NCBI RefSeq assembly: GCF_046736345.1
Contig: NZ_CP157210.1
Coordinates: 1,550,001 to 1,614,000, forward strand
DNA length: 64,000 nt
Direction: 5' to 3'
From: Hyphococcus formosus
Lineage (GTDB): Bacteria; Pseudomonadota; Alphaproteobacteria; Caulobacterales; Parvularculaceae
The notes under the pieces were generated by a model that made no database searches, was not told where the DNA came from, and saw only the letters and a list, made by a program, of their open reading frames with translations. The position numbers and the translations under genes are program-made. Shown one piece after another: positions 32,635-40,797 of this stretch (position 1 is the first letter of the stretch; the number at the start of each line of letters is the position of its first letter).

Positions 32635-32652
32635 CGTTCTATTTTTGGAACG
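32635..32652. promoter_or_regulatory. Inverted repeat in the LysR/pirin divergent promoter
   Basis: CGTTC (32635-32639) and GAACG (32648-32652) with an 8-base AT-rich spacer form a dyad in the 116-base divergent gap, 25 bases before the LysR start. Position and form suit a LysR operator for autoregulation and for control of the pirin operon. Confidence 0.5.
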
Positions 32653-32676
32653 TATAAGCGGATTAGGACCGTCCCG

Positions 32677-33579
32677 ATGGATCTAAATGACTATTTCTAT
32701 TTTGCGCAGGTCGTCGAAAAGCGCGGCTTCGCAGCGGCCAGTCGCGCGACCGGCGTCCCCAAATCACGCCTAAGCCGACATATACAACAGCTAGAGGAAC
32801 GGCTCGGGGTTAAACTCATCCAACGATCGTCGCGTCAGTTCCACGTGACAGACATCGGCCAGGCTTTTTACGATCAGGCGCGCGCGGCGCTCGATCATAT
32901 CGAAGCGGCCGAAGCGGCCATCAACAATCAATCAAAAGAAATATCCGGACGCGTCACAATTTCTTGTTCCGCGAGTACTGCGCAATTTGTATTGAAGGAG
33001 ATTCTTTCAAATTTCCTATGCGACAATCCCGGCGTTGAAATCGCGCTACAGGTAACAGGACAATCTGTTGATTTGATCGAAGAGGGAATTGACTTCGCAA
33101 TTCGTGGGCACACAAATGATCTACCAGATTCAAGCCTAATCCAGCGTTTATTGGCTAACGTCCCTTGGGGGCTATTTGCCAGCCAGAAATTCCTTGAATT
33201 ACATGGGCACCCTGCGACCCCCGATGATCTTAACGGTTTGAATGGTCTCAAACTAGGCTGGATATCGCATCAAGGAATTTGGTCACTAACCGGACCCGAC
33301 GATCTGTCGGCCTCCATCCCCTACAATACGCGACTGGCGAGCGATGACATGGTGACCCTAAAAAACGCGGCGATGCGCGGGCTCGGCATCCTTGCAGTTC
33401 CCGCTTATACCTGCCGCGACGAGGTCAATTCCGATCAATTGGTGCGCGTATTACCTGATTGGATCGCCGCCGAAGCGAGGCTAACCCTCCTTATGCCGTC
33501 ACGGCGCGGAACCCTGCCCGCGGTGAAAGCGCTGGTGGATTATCTGAGCAAAGAAATCCCGACCTACACACAGCTATGA
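32677..33579 (+). CDS. LysR-family transcriptional regulator
   Basis: A 300-residue regulator. The start at 32677 (MDLNDYFYFAQVVEKRGF) is the typical LysR N-terminus; the open frame reaching back to 32542 has no family similarity and overlaps the pirin gene. The helix-turn-helix is at residues about 18-40 (FAAASRATGVPKSRLSRHIQ), and the effector-binding domain follows from about residue 90. The order LysR, pirin, FMN reductase suggests it activates that operon in response to an electrophile or quinone-like compound. The effector is unknown. Confidence 0.9.
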   Translation: MDLNDYFYFAQVVEKRGFAAASRATGVPKSRLSRHIQQLEERLGVKLIQRSSRQFHVTDIGQAFYDQARAALDHIEAAEAAINNQSKEISGRVTISCSASTAQFVLKEILSNFLCDNPGVEIALQVTGQSVDLIEEGIDFAIRGHTNDLPDSSLIQRLLANVPWGLFASQKFLELHGHPATPDDLNGLNGLKLGWISHQGIWSLTGPDDLSASIPYNTRLASDDMVTLKNAAMRGLGILAVPAYTCRDEVNSDQLVRVLPDWIAAEARLTLLMPSRRGTLPAVKALVDYLSKEIPTYTQL

Positions 33580-33582
33580 TCA

Positions 33583-33597
33583 CTCAACCCGCCCTAC
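33583..33597 (-). repeat. Half REP-like element
   Basis: On the minus strand, GTAGGGCGGGTTGAG matches the first half of the REP-like element at 30797 at 14 of 15 bases, just after the LysR stop. The rest of the element is absent. Confidence 0.55.
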
Positions 33598-33638
33598 CGG
33601 CCGAAGGCCCCTACTGAAGTTATATCGCGGTACGGAAT

Positions 33639-33812
33639 TTATCGCCTCCAAATTTTGGAGATTCCCCACAATAACAAGAAATAACCTGCTCCCCCAAGCA
33701 AATTATAAGTTAATGCTGTCGGAATATTTGCGGGCTCACGGAACGCAAAAAACAAGAACAGCAATTGCGCGTAAGCTACGCTCATAAGGGCCGTGCTGAG
33801 TGCAAATTTCAT
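33639..33812 (-). CDS. 57-residue membrane protein, possible RHS-tip immunity protein
   Basis: Too short for routine calling but well supported: AAAGGA lies 8 bases before the ATG at 33812. Two hydrophobic segments are evident (residues about 2-23, ALSTALMSVAYAQLLFLFFA, and 38-50) followed by a basic end (ISKIWRR). It begins 11 bases after the stop of the RHS tip frame and reads the same way. Small membrane proteins in this position are often immunity proteins for a membrane-acting toxin tip, but that is inference. Confidence 0.5.
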   Translation of the reverse strand: MKFALSTALMSVAYAQLLFLFFAFREPANIPTALTYNLLGGAGYFLLLWGISKIWRR

Positions 33813-33823
33813 AATTCGGTCCT

Positions 33824-34024
33824 TTAGTTAGATTGGATTCCTACCAGAATGCCATTTAGCCCACAATCTTTCAGCGCGCTTACATAACCGCCAAAACCAA
33901 TAGCCGATGGATCTGTATATAAGAACCTCCCTGTTTCCGGGTCGTAATAATTGGTTTTTAAAACAGATATGTTTGCACGGATGCCTAATGCCGCGACGAA
34001 CAGAGGCGACGCCACTAATTTCAC
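33824..34024 (-). pseudogene. Orphan RHS core fragment with tip
   Basis: The middle of this 66-codon frame carries the RHS repeat-associated core motif YYDPETGRFLYTDPSAIGF, the point where an RHS toxin changes from conserved core to variable tip. The tip reads VSALKDCGLNGILVGIQSN and then stops. The preceding residues are not RHS-like, so the long N-terminal shell is missing. The first 4 bases overlap the stop of the 159-residue gene upstream. It looks like a displaced or decayed toxin-tip cassette. Confidence 0.6.
33899..33950. repeat. RHS core DNA repeat, copy 1
   Basis: A stretch of about 50 bases also present at about 34715-34766. The 31 bases 33920-33950 and 34736-34766 are identical. 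They encode the RHS core motif in both fragments, so the cassette arose by duplication or by recombination through this sequence. Confidence 0.85.
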
Positions 34025-34500
34025 AATGCCAAACTTATTTCGAAAACTTCTTGCACCTCATTATTTTTATTCTCGCGATTAACAAAGGAAAATTCAACTT
34101 CTTCAATTCCCATGATGCCTTCTGAATTATTTTGAATATTTGAGTTAGAAACCGGTAAATACACTACCTTATCAAAAGGACTGCGATGAGTTGCAAACCT
34201 CAGAAATGCACCATGCGGTATATCATTAGTAGATGTTCGCACTCTTATATAGGAATATATATTATGCCGTGCGGGAACAAATCCGTACACAAGCTTTTCC
34301 ATTAAAGCACTACTGTTCATAGCGCTCGAAATGCTTCGCACTACAAGATTTCGAAAAAGCGCCTCTGATATTTCATCAAAATCATCGTATTGATCAGACT
34401 CTTTCTTCCAAGAAAGATCAATAGTTTCAAAAACTGGCACTAACAACACAAGTGCTTCTCTAAAATTGCGCATCAAGTGATTAATTTTATACGTTCGCAT
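34021..34500 (-). CDS. Hypothetical protein in RHS cassette, possible immunity protein
   Basis: A 159-residue AT-rich gene I do not recognise. It has no signal peptide; an N-terminal helix (INHLMRNFREALVLLVPVFETI) is followed by mixed alpha/beta sequence, with an acidic end (VNRENKNNEVQEVFE). A GGGGTGAT ribosome site precedes the ATG. It lies between two RHS core fragments, reading the same way, 112 bases after the first. That is where immunity genes of RHS toxins lie. The base composition differs from the core genome genes. Confidence 0.55.
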   Translation of the reverse strand: MRTYKINHLMRNFREALVLLVPVFETIDLSWKKESDQYDDFDEISEALFRNLVVRSISSAMNSSALMEKLVYGFVPARHNIYSYIRVRTSTNDIPHGAFLRFATHRSPFDKVVYLPVSNSNIQNNSEGIMGIEEVEFSFVNRENKNNEVQEVFEISLAL

Positions 34501-34612
34501 AGATCACCCCATCACAAAAAAACACTTCACTAGACAAATATATCACGAGTGAAAACTCATCTGCACCGGATGAACGCTCACCATTGAATCAGTCTTTTCT
34601 GGTGTTACATCA

Positions 34613-34834
34613 TTACCCGACCATGATGACAGCCGCCTGCGCAAAAACACCGTCAGGGTCCACCCGATTGTTAGAATCATTATGCAAAAAAGCATAAAAT
34701 TCCATCTGGTCCGCATAGCCGATGGGGTCTGTAGTTAAGAACCTCCCTGTTTCCGGGTCGTAATAACGGGCTTTATAATAATACAAGCCCGTCTCGGGGT
34801 CGAGCTTTTGACCCGTGAACCGGCCCGCGCGCAA
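34613..34834 (-). pseudogene. Truncated RHS repeat-associated core with short tip
   Basis: A 73-codon frame with a clear RHS core: GRFTGQKLDPETGLYYYKARYY, then DPETGRFLTTDPIGYADQ, EFYAFLHNDSNNRVDPDG, and a short tip FAQAAVIMVG. The frame is closed upstream by a TAG near 34848, so the large RHS shell is missing and this cannot make a functional toxin by itself. DPDG is the usual end of the core; the tip of 10 residues is too short for an enzyme and may be truncated. Confidence 0.75.
34715..34766. repeat. RHS core DNA repeat, copy 2
   Basis: Matches 33899-33950; the 31-base core at 34736-34766 is identical to 33920-33950. See copy 1. Confidence 0.85.
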
Positions 34835-34883
34835 AGACGCGCAAAACTAAATCAGGAATCACATTAATTCATCAGCATCCCTA

Positions 34884-35333
34884 CTAGCATATTTTTCTAG
34901 TAGGTAGCTGACCGTCAGCGAGGACTAGTATTCCGCTTACGTCCAAGAGCGCACGCCCTACACCGGAAGAAACTTTCCCACTTAAGTAAACATATCTACC
35001 GTTAAATGACGAAAGACTCACTTGACAACTTTCGTCAAAGCTTTGCAGTTGTATGGAATTCACTACAACACCGAGTTCCGCCATTTTTTTATCTGCATAA
35101 AGTAAAACTGGATAATTCTTTTGGTGTCGAATTATCACTCCAGAAACCAGCACTTCTTCGCCGACCAATTCATTGCCAGAGGAAATCAACTCGTAAAAAG
35201 AAACAACTATTTTATGGCCATTTAGTGGCTGCGCAGAACCAAACACCTTGGCATATACCTTCTCTGGTAGAGTGTCATTCAACGAAAAGACAAGTGCCGT
35301 TATAGAGATCATAAGGCTTAGACTATATTTCAT
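34884..35333 (-). CDS. Exported hypothetical protein, possible OB-type fold
   Basis: A 149-residue protein I do not recognise. The N-terminus (KYSLSLMISITALVFSL) is a likely signal peptide. The rest is beta-rich: LVGEEVLVSGVIIRHQ, PVLLYADKK and RYVYLSGKVSSGVGRALLDVSGILV resemble the five-strand pattern of an OB fold. Two cysteines remain in the mature part. It lies at the head of the RHS fragments on the same strand, so it may be another orphan cassette gene, or independent. No lipobox. Confidence 0.5.
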   Translation of the reverse strand: MKYSLSLMISITALVFSLNDTLPEKVYAKVFGSAQPLNGHKIVVSFYELISSGNELVGEEVLVSGVIIRHQKNYPVLLYADKKMAELGVVVNSIQLQSFDESCQVSLSSFNGRYVYLSGKVSSGVGRALLDVSGILVLADGQLPTRKIC

Positions 35334-35547
35334 GTTCAGTTACCTCGAAATCAGATCAGACCCGTAATCGCACAATCTGGCCTGAAACGCACGATCTGCA
35401 TTTGGGTGCTCCATCTGGAAACCGGACGACGCCCCACCCGCAACGCGACAGATTTATTTCACGTTTATCGCTAGTTGGCCCCATGACAGGCATGAGAAAC
35501 GTCACAAAACGCGTATTTGCCTGTCACAATTCAATTACGTAACTGCC

Positions 35548-37125
35548 CTAACGCAATTGAGAAATCGCATCGGGGCCAGACATCAATGGCGTCAAGAATT
35601 TTTTGTAGTGCTGCCAACGACCGACGGATGATGTGTAGATAGGTTTCCGAACCTGCATCTGGCTGGGCGTGTAAACAAGACGACTGTTCTTATAAAATGC
35701 CAAACAACTTTCATTCCAACTCAAACCACAAAACTGAAGCAAATTGCGGACATTATGTTCCGGTTGCTCAATCAGTGACTCGTATTCAATCTCGAAAATA
35801 TCATCCTTTTGATATTCGTTCCAATAATTGAACAGCCGTAAATACTGGCGATAATAGTGCGCTAAATCATCAAGCCGATTGCAATAATTATGTCGGTGAG
35901 AAAAAACCTGAAAATAATTGGAAATACACGTATCGAGCCGGTTGCGGCGACAATGAATAATTCGTGCACGTGGCATCAGAATTCGTATTAAGCCAATCAA
36001 CAAAAAATTGTGAGGGTTTTTATCAGTAAATTTGGCACACTGCGTCGCCTCATTCGCCAAGTTCGAAAAATATAATTCGGTTGCGCGGCGGAAAAATGCT
36101 TCCGGTACGGTTTGAGCCAAGGTCGTGTCAGTTCTAACGGCTACTTTTTCAAAATAACTTTTGACATCTGCAAGTGCTTGTCTCTCACCAGCGCCAAAAA
36201 CATCCGGATGGGCGGATAAAATCTGTTCTATTAGTGTTGTGCCTGATCGCGGCATGCCAACGATAAAGATTGGTCGACCGTCATCGACCCCATAGCGCGC
36301 AAGGGCCGCTACGCGCTCATGGCTATATATCTTCATTGTTCTATCGATAAGCCGTTCATGGTCTTCGACGCTATAAGCACCAACCGCCGCTTCTGCGAGG
36401 CTGTTCTGCGCCTCATTGCCACGCTGATATGCCAGAAATGCCGCGTCGTAATCCCCGCGTGCCTCCGCTGAACGTCCAAGCGCAAATCCGAGATCCCTTT
36501 TTTCCTCAAATGTACTGCTTGGGTTTTCCAATTTTTGATAAAGATTGGGGTTGGATAGTAAGTTTGAGCACGCATCAATCTTTGATAATAAAAGCAAAGC
36601 GGCGGAATTATCGGGTGAACGCTCTAAAGCCTGCGTAACAACACGATTGGCCGCGTCAAAATCACCTTGCGCCGCGAATATTTCCGCATAGAGCGTATCA
36701 ATGCGGACGGTCTCTCGTACGTGCGCCGGTAAGTCGTCCAGCACCAGCTTAGCCTCATCCGCTCTATTTAATTCAATAAGCGTATGGGCTAGCTCGCTTC
36801 TAGAGGTCACTGATTCCGGTCGCAGGAGCATAGCTTCCTTCAACAATTCAGTTGCTTCTTCCAATGCCCCAACGTTCCGCGAGGCAATCGCATTTCCAAT
36901 AATTGCATCGGAATTAGTGGGATCAAGAACGCAAGCTTGCTCGAATGCTACCTTGGCATCTTCATATTTATATAACTTCAATAAAGCTGATCCCATGAGT
37001 AAAAATATGGTAGCAGACCCTGTATTATCGGTCAGAAATTCTCTCAAAACCTGAACTGCGCCCTGATAATCCCCGCATTCCAGCGCTGCCTTTGACTTCA
37101 GAATTATTTCATTTTCCTGATTAAT
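35548..37125 (-). CDS. TPR-sulfotransferase, tandem copy 2, with probable non-standard start
   Basis: A TPR protein with a C-terminal PAPS-dependent sulfotransferase domain. TPR repeats fill the first half and end in the PAPS 5'-phosphosulfate loop VGMPRSGTTLIEQILSAHP; CRRNRLDTCISNYFQ supplies the 3'-phosphate site. The first ATG/TTG-type start in frame is a TTG at 37047, but the TPR pattern continues in frame upstream (LKSKAALECGDYQGAVQVL) to an ATT at 37125, 9 bases after a perfect GAGGAG. No ATG or GTG lies in that stretch. Thus start is probably ATT at 37125 (CTG 37101 is another option). Only 18 bases separate it from the paralogue upstream. Confidence 0.8.
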   Translation of the reverse strand: MNQENEIILKSKAALECGDYQGAVQVLREFLTDNTGSATIFLLMGSALLKLYKYEDAKVAFEQACVLDPTNSDAIIGNAIASRNVGALEEATELLKEAMLLRPESVTSRSELAHTLIELNRADEAKLVLDDLPAHVRETVRIDTLYAEIFAAQGDFDAANRVVTQALERSPDNSAALLLLSKIDACSNLLSNPNLYQKLENPSSTFEEKRDLGFALGRSAEARGDYDAAFLAYQRGNEAQNSLAEAAVGAYSVEDHERLIDRTMKIYSHERVAALARYGVDDGRPIFIVGMPRSGTTLIEQILSAHPDVFGAGERQALADVKSYFEKVAVRTDTTLAQTVPEAFFRRATELYFSNLANEATQCAKFTDKNPHNFLLIGLIRILMPRARIIHCRRNRLDTCISNYFQVFSHRHNYCNRLDDLAHYYRQYLRLFNYWNEYQKDDIFEIEYESLIEQPEHNVRNLLQFCGLSWNESCLAFYKNSRLVYTPSQMQVRKPIYTSSVGRWQHYKKFLTPLMSGPDAISQLR

Positions 37126-37143
37126 TGTTCCGCACTCCTCTCT

Positions 37144-38991
37144 TTACTCAATATCGCCGTATATCCCTCTACCGTTTTCGAATTCCTGGATGGGAACTGC
37201 CAATGCTTCATCGAGTATTTTTAAATAAGGAGCGTAATTATTCCTACGTTCTAACGATGACCTGTATATGGGCTGTCGAACCTGCCAATTACTAGGCGTC
37301 ATCACTGCACGATCTGTGTTATAAAATTCAGAACATGCCTCTTCCCACTGTAACCCACAGCTTGATATCAGGCGTTTACTTTCAGATTCAAAATCTGTGA
37401 CCAACGTGTCATATCTAAGCGTAACAAGCGTCTCTCCCAATAGGTCTTTATAATGGCTCATGATCTTGTAGTAGCTGAGATAGTAATGGGCGGCGTTCTC
37501 CAGCGACATTGAAAAGCCGTGATTACCGGTCAAGTTTTGAAAATAACACGACAAACACACATCTATTGGATGGCGCACACAATGAATAACTTTCGCTTCG
37601 GGAAATATTGTGCGGATCAACCCCGTATAAAGAAAGTTAAACGGCATCTTATCGGTGAAGACCTTATGCTCACCGAAAACATTTTTGATGTGATCAATAT
37701 ATCGGTTTCGTAGGGCTGTTAGAGAATGCGTTGAGTGTTTTCCGTTTTTGTCAAAATATCGTCGCATTAAATCCGGTTTATCCCCGAAGCCAAATGACTT
37801 CACGAAAAAGTCCACCTCACCACATCCAAACACCTTGCTATGACTGGAGATTATCTGCTCAGTTAAGGTGGTGCCGCTTCTGGGCATACCAAGGATAAAA
37901 ATTGGGCAATAATCTTCGGCGATGTCTATAGAAGAAAGTATACCCAAATTATCAGGCGTATTGTCCGCTATCTGGTTTGAAACAAAATGCTCAATCTTAC
38001 GTCTATCATATTTTGTCCGCTGCGCCTGTCGTTCATTTGCTTGCGAATAATATAAATAAGCGGACGGATAATCTTTGTTACTATCGAAATAGCTTCCGAG
38101 AGAATAGAGCACGAAAACTTTTTCAAACTCCTGCGCGCTCTCATCGTTGACGAATTTCTTCGCCCTACCAAGAATATCTTCCGTAGGCTTCGGTCGACGC
38201 ATTCGCACAAGGCTTCCAAGGGCGATACCATTTTGAGGAGCGCGCTCTAATACTTTGAGATACCCGGCATGAGCTTGCTCAAATTCTCCAAGCTCTTCAT
38301 ATAAAGCCGCTTGATTATGCATAAGCTCGACGTCCGTAGGCGAATTGACTAAACCTTCCTCACATCGCTGTAGCGAATCATTCAACCTGCCTATTCTCCG
38401 AAGCAATAAAACATAGTTTATTCTTGCTTTTCTGTCGGTCGGATCGCGCTGTAATATGTAGTCGTAATACATAATTGCGTCTTGCAGTTTTCCCGATTTA
38501 TCATAGGAATCTGCGAGCCTCAGCGCGACATCGAGATCATCCGGATTATTCTCTAGCACCGATAAAAATTGCTCAGCCGCCTCAACATGAAGCGATCTCG
38601 CCGCAAAGCAACGCCCCCTTAAAATACGCGCATCAGATTCTTCCGCGCCCAATCGCGCGACCTCATCTAAATGCCGCTCTGCCTCGTCGAACGATTTATC
38701 GTTAAAACAAATCCGCGCCAAATTCATGTGAACACTTGGCTGGTCATTGTCTACAAACAGAGACGCTTGCAACAACTGACGAGCCTCAGCGACACGATTA
38801 AGTTTGTACATAGCCATTCCGAAATGATGCAACGCGTCCTGATTACGCGGAGAGACATCCAAGATCGCTCGATAAATTTTAATAGCATCAAGGTACTGAC
38901 CGCTCTCCTGAGCGACCATTGCCTGCAATAATTGCCGCTTATTATCTGAATCTATCTTTGTAATTTGGAAGATCCTTTCGTATTCGGCCAC
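37144..38991 (-). CDS. TPR-sulfotransferase, tandem copy 1
   Basis: A 615-residue cytosolic protein. The first 300 residues are TPR repeats (for example LDVSPRNQDALHHFGMAMYK); the last 260 form a sulfotransferase domain with ILGMPRSGTTLTEQIISSHS (PAPS loop) and VIHCVRHPIDVCLSCYFQ (3'-phosphate site). Such proteins probably sulfate a polysaccharide, lipid or protein; the target is unknown. The start is GTG at 38991. The second copy follows 18 bases after its stop, so the two are an operon. Confidence 0.85.
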   Translation of the reverse strand: MAEYERIFQITKIDSDNKRQLLQAMVAQESGQYLDAIKIYRAILDVSPRNQDALHHFGMAMYKLNRVAEARQLLQASLFVDNDQPSVHMNLARICFNDKSFDEAERHLDEVARLGAEESDARILRGRCFAARSLHVEAAEQFLSVLENNPDDLDVALRLADSYDKSGKLQDAIMYYDYILQRDPTDRKARINYVLLLRRIGRLNDSLQRCEEGLVNSPTDVELMHNQAALYEELGEFEQAHAGYLKVLERAPQNGIALGSLVRMRRPKPTEDILGRAKKFVNDESAQEFEKVFVLYSLGSYFDSNKDYPSAYLYYSQANERQAQRTKYDRRKIEHFVSNQIADNTPDNLGILSSIDIAEDYCPIFILGMPRSGTTLTEQIISSHSKVFGCGEVDFFVKSFGFGDKPDLMRRYFDKNGKHSTHSLTALRNRYIDHIKNVFGEHKVFTDKMPFNFLYTGLIRTIFPEAKVIHCVRHPIDVCLSCYFQNLTGNHGFSMSLENAAHYYLSYYKIMSHYKDLLGETLVTLRYDTLVTDFESESKRLISSCGLQWEEACSEFYNTDRAVMTPSNWQVRQPIYRSSLERRNNYAPYLKILDEALAVPIQEFENGRGIYGDIE

Positions 38992-39142
38992 AAAATGAAA
39001 AAACCTACTTCTTGATTGCGTTTCACTATAGATTGAAAAATATTATAGTCTTCGCGGGTCTTGAGGGTAAACAGATTTTTAATTCAATCCAATACGTGCA
39101 CCGATTACTTTTCACATAACGCAATATACGGGATGAACGGGG

Positions 39143-40726
39143 ATGAGAATATTTTCGTTGTTTTGTTTATTCATCCTCCTCGTGATCGGCATTTTTGTCA
39201 CGATTGTTTTCGCGCGCCTCCATACGCGTGGTCCGGCTTTGGTCTCGGCACATTCAGACATACCGATAACAGAAGTAAAATGTCCGGAACGGTATCCCTA
39301 TGCACGGTGCGGCTTGATTTCCGCCCCTCTCGATTATCAAAATCCAGCGGAAAATTCGATACAAGTAGCGTTCATTTACCACCAACCCGCATTTCCCTCT
39401 TTCGGGAGAAAAAAGGCCGTTCAGATCGTTCATGGCGGTCCCGGCGGAGCAATCAGCGCCTCACTCGATACATGGAATTTTACCGAATTTCGCATGCGCC
39501 TAATGATCGGTAACCGGGCGTTACTTGGCATTGATCCACGCGGTGTAGGTTTATCAACGAAATTTGACTGCTCTATTCTAGAAGAAAAACATTATGCTGA
39601 ACCCGGCGTTATAAATACCTGTGCTGAACAGATTGGGCCGAACAGGATTCATATCTCAACAGCAAATACTGCACGTGATTTCGATCTCGTTAGACGATCG
39701 CTTGGTTTAGATCAGCTCGATATTTATGCTTTTTCTTATGGCACTAACCTTTCAACAGTTTACGCTTCGATGTACCCGGATGCCGTTCGCACGCTCGCCT
39801 TAGATGGTGCGTACCCATTGGTTTATCCTGATTTTCATCCGTCGTTTTATTCCGCAATGAGAAGGCAATTCCATCAGGCCTGTGATCGAAGCGGTGAATG
39901 CAATGGAGACGAAGCACTAAATGCCCTCACCTGGGCAGTAAAGGAGTTGCGTAACAATCCGCGCCCTCTCGATTTTCCCAACAAAGAAGAAACTTCCTAT
40001 CTGGACCAATACGATCAACTCAACCCAAGCCTACTAGCAAGTCTGGTACTTCGGCAGCCTAATATCGATAAGAGCCGTGGGGCCGCGTCGACTATCTGGC
40101 GCGTTCCGGTTATTGGGGCCTTGATAAAGGCTCAAAAATCTGGCGATTGGAGTGACCTTGAATCGATAGCCATGCGTGCTGTCTCTTATAAAACAGGTGA
40201 AAATCTAAATTCGAGCGGGCATTCATTCACTGTCGCGTGGGCGGTCGATTGCCCGGAGATGACTCATCCGTGGAATGATCAATCCAGCATAGCGGATCGG
40301 AAGGCTGAATTGACCGATGCCGCTAGCAAGTTACCTGCCGACAGCTTTGATCCATTTACGGTCGACGAATGGGTAGCGCGGCCATCGGAACTGAATCATT
40401 ACGGTTATTGTATATTTTGGCCATCACCGCCGGAAAACCGCCCGACTGAGGTCCGGCACCGACTTGGCGAAACGCGGAAAGACCTTCCGGTTTTAGTCAT
40501 AAACGGTGACTATGACATGGCCACCCCCTTAGAAGACGCCATATTGGCCAATGATCAATTCGAAAATAGTCAGTTCGCGAGATTCAAAAATCACAAACAT
40601 GTCGTCTTACCACGAAGCGATTGTGCTTTTCGTCTTTGGAAAGAGTTTTTGAAAAACAAGCGCGTGGAAGATAAAAATATGTGCCTTGATGCCGATCCCT
40701 TGGCGGTCTCAATATCAAGCAAATAG
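39143..40726 (+). CDS. Secreted alpha/beta hydrolase, tripeptidyl/prolyl aminopeptidase type
   Basis: A 527-residue protein anchored or exported by an N-terminal hydrophobic segment (residues 4-24). The fold shows the oxyanion HGGPGGA (97-103), LLGIDPRGVGLS, the nucleophile Ser198 in YAFSYGTN, the acid in VINGDYDMATP and the histidine in FKNHKHVVLP, followed by a TAP-like C-terminal domain. Homologues cut N-terminal prolyl or tripeptide units. It is probably a periplasmic peptidase or esterase. The gene stands alone between the sulfotransferases and the AGCS symporter. Confidence 0.87.
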   Translation: MRIFSLFCLFILLVIGIFVTIVFARLHTRGPALVSAHSDIPITEVKCPERYPYARCGLISAPLDYQNPAENSIQVAFIYHQPAFPSFGRKKAVQIVHGGPGGAISASLDTWNFTEFRMRLMIGNRALLGIDPRGVGLSTKFDCSILEEKHYAEPGVINTCAEQIGPNRIHISTANTARDFDLVRRSLGLDQLDIYAFSYGTNLSTVYASMYPDAVRTLALDGAYPLVYPDFHPSFYSAMRRQFHQACDRSGECNGDEALNALTWAVKELRNNPRPLDFPNKEETSYLDQYDQLNPSLLASLVLRQPNIDKSRGAASTIWRVPVIGALIKAQKSGDWSDLESIAMRAVSYKTGENLNSSGHSFTVAWAVDCPEMTHPWNDQSSIADRKAELTDAASKLPADSFDPFTVDEWVARPSELNHYGYCIFWPSPPENRPTEVRHRLGETRKDLPVLVINGDYDMATPLEDAILANDQFENSQFARFKNHKHVVLPRSDCAFRLWKEFLKNKRVEDKNMCLDADPLAVSISSK

Positions 40727-40797
40727 TTGTGTTGCCTTTCGTTGCTAATTCAGTGTCGAATAAGTCCGTGAATTAGCATGGCGGAGTCGAATATCGA

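Noticed and set aside
39061..39513. A 150-codon frame on the plus strand
   Set aside because: It is out of frame with, and overlapped by, the alpha/beta hydrolase gene, which has full catalytic motifs.
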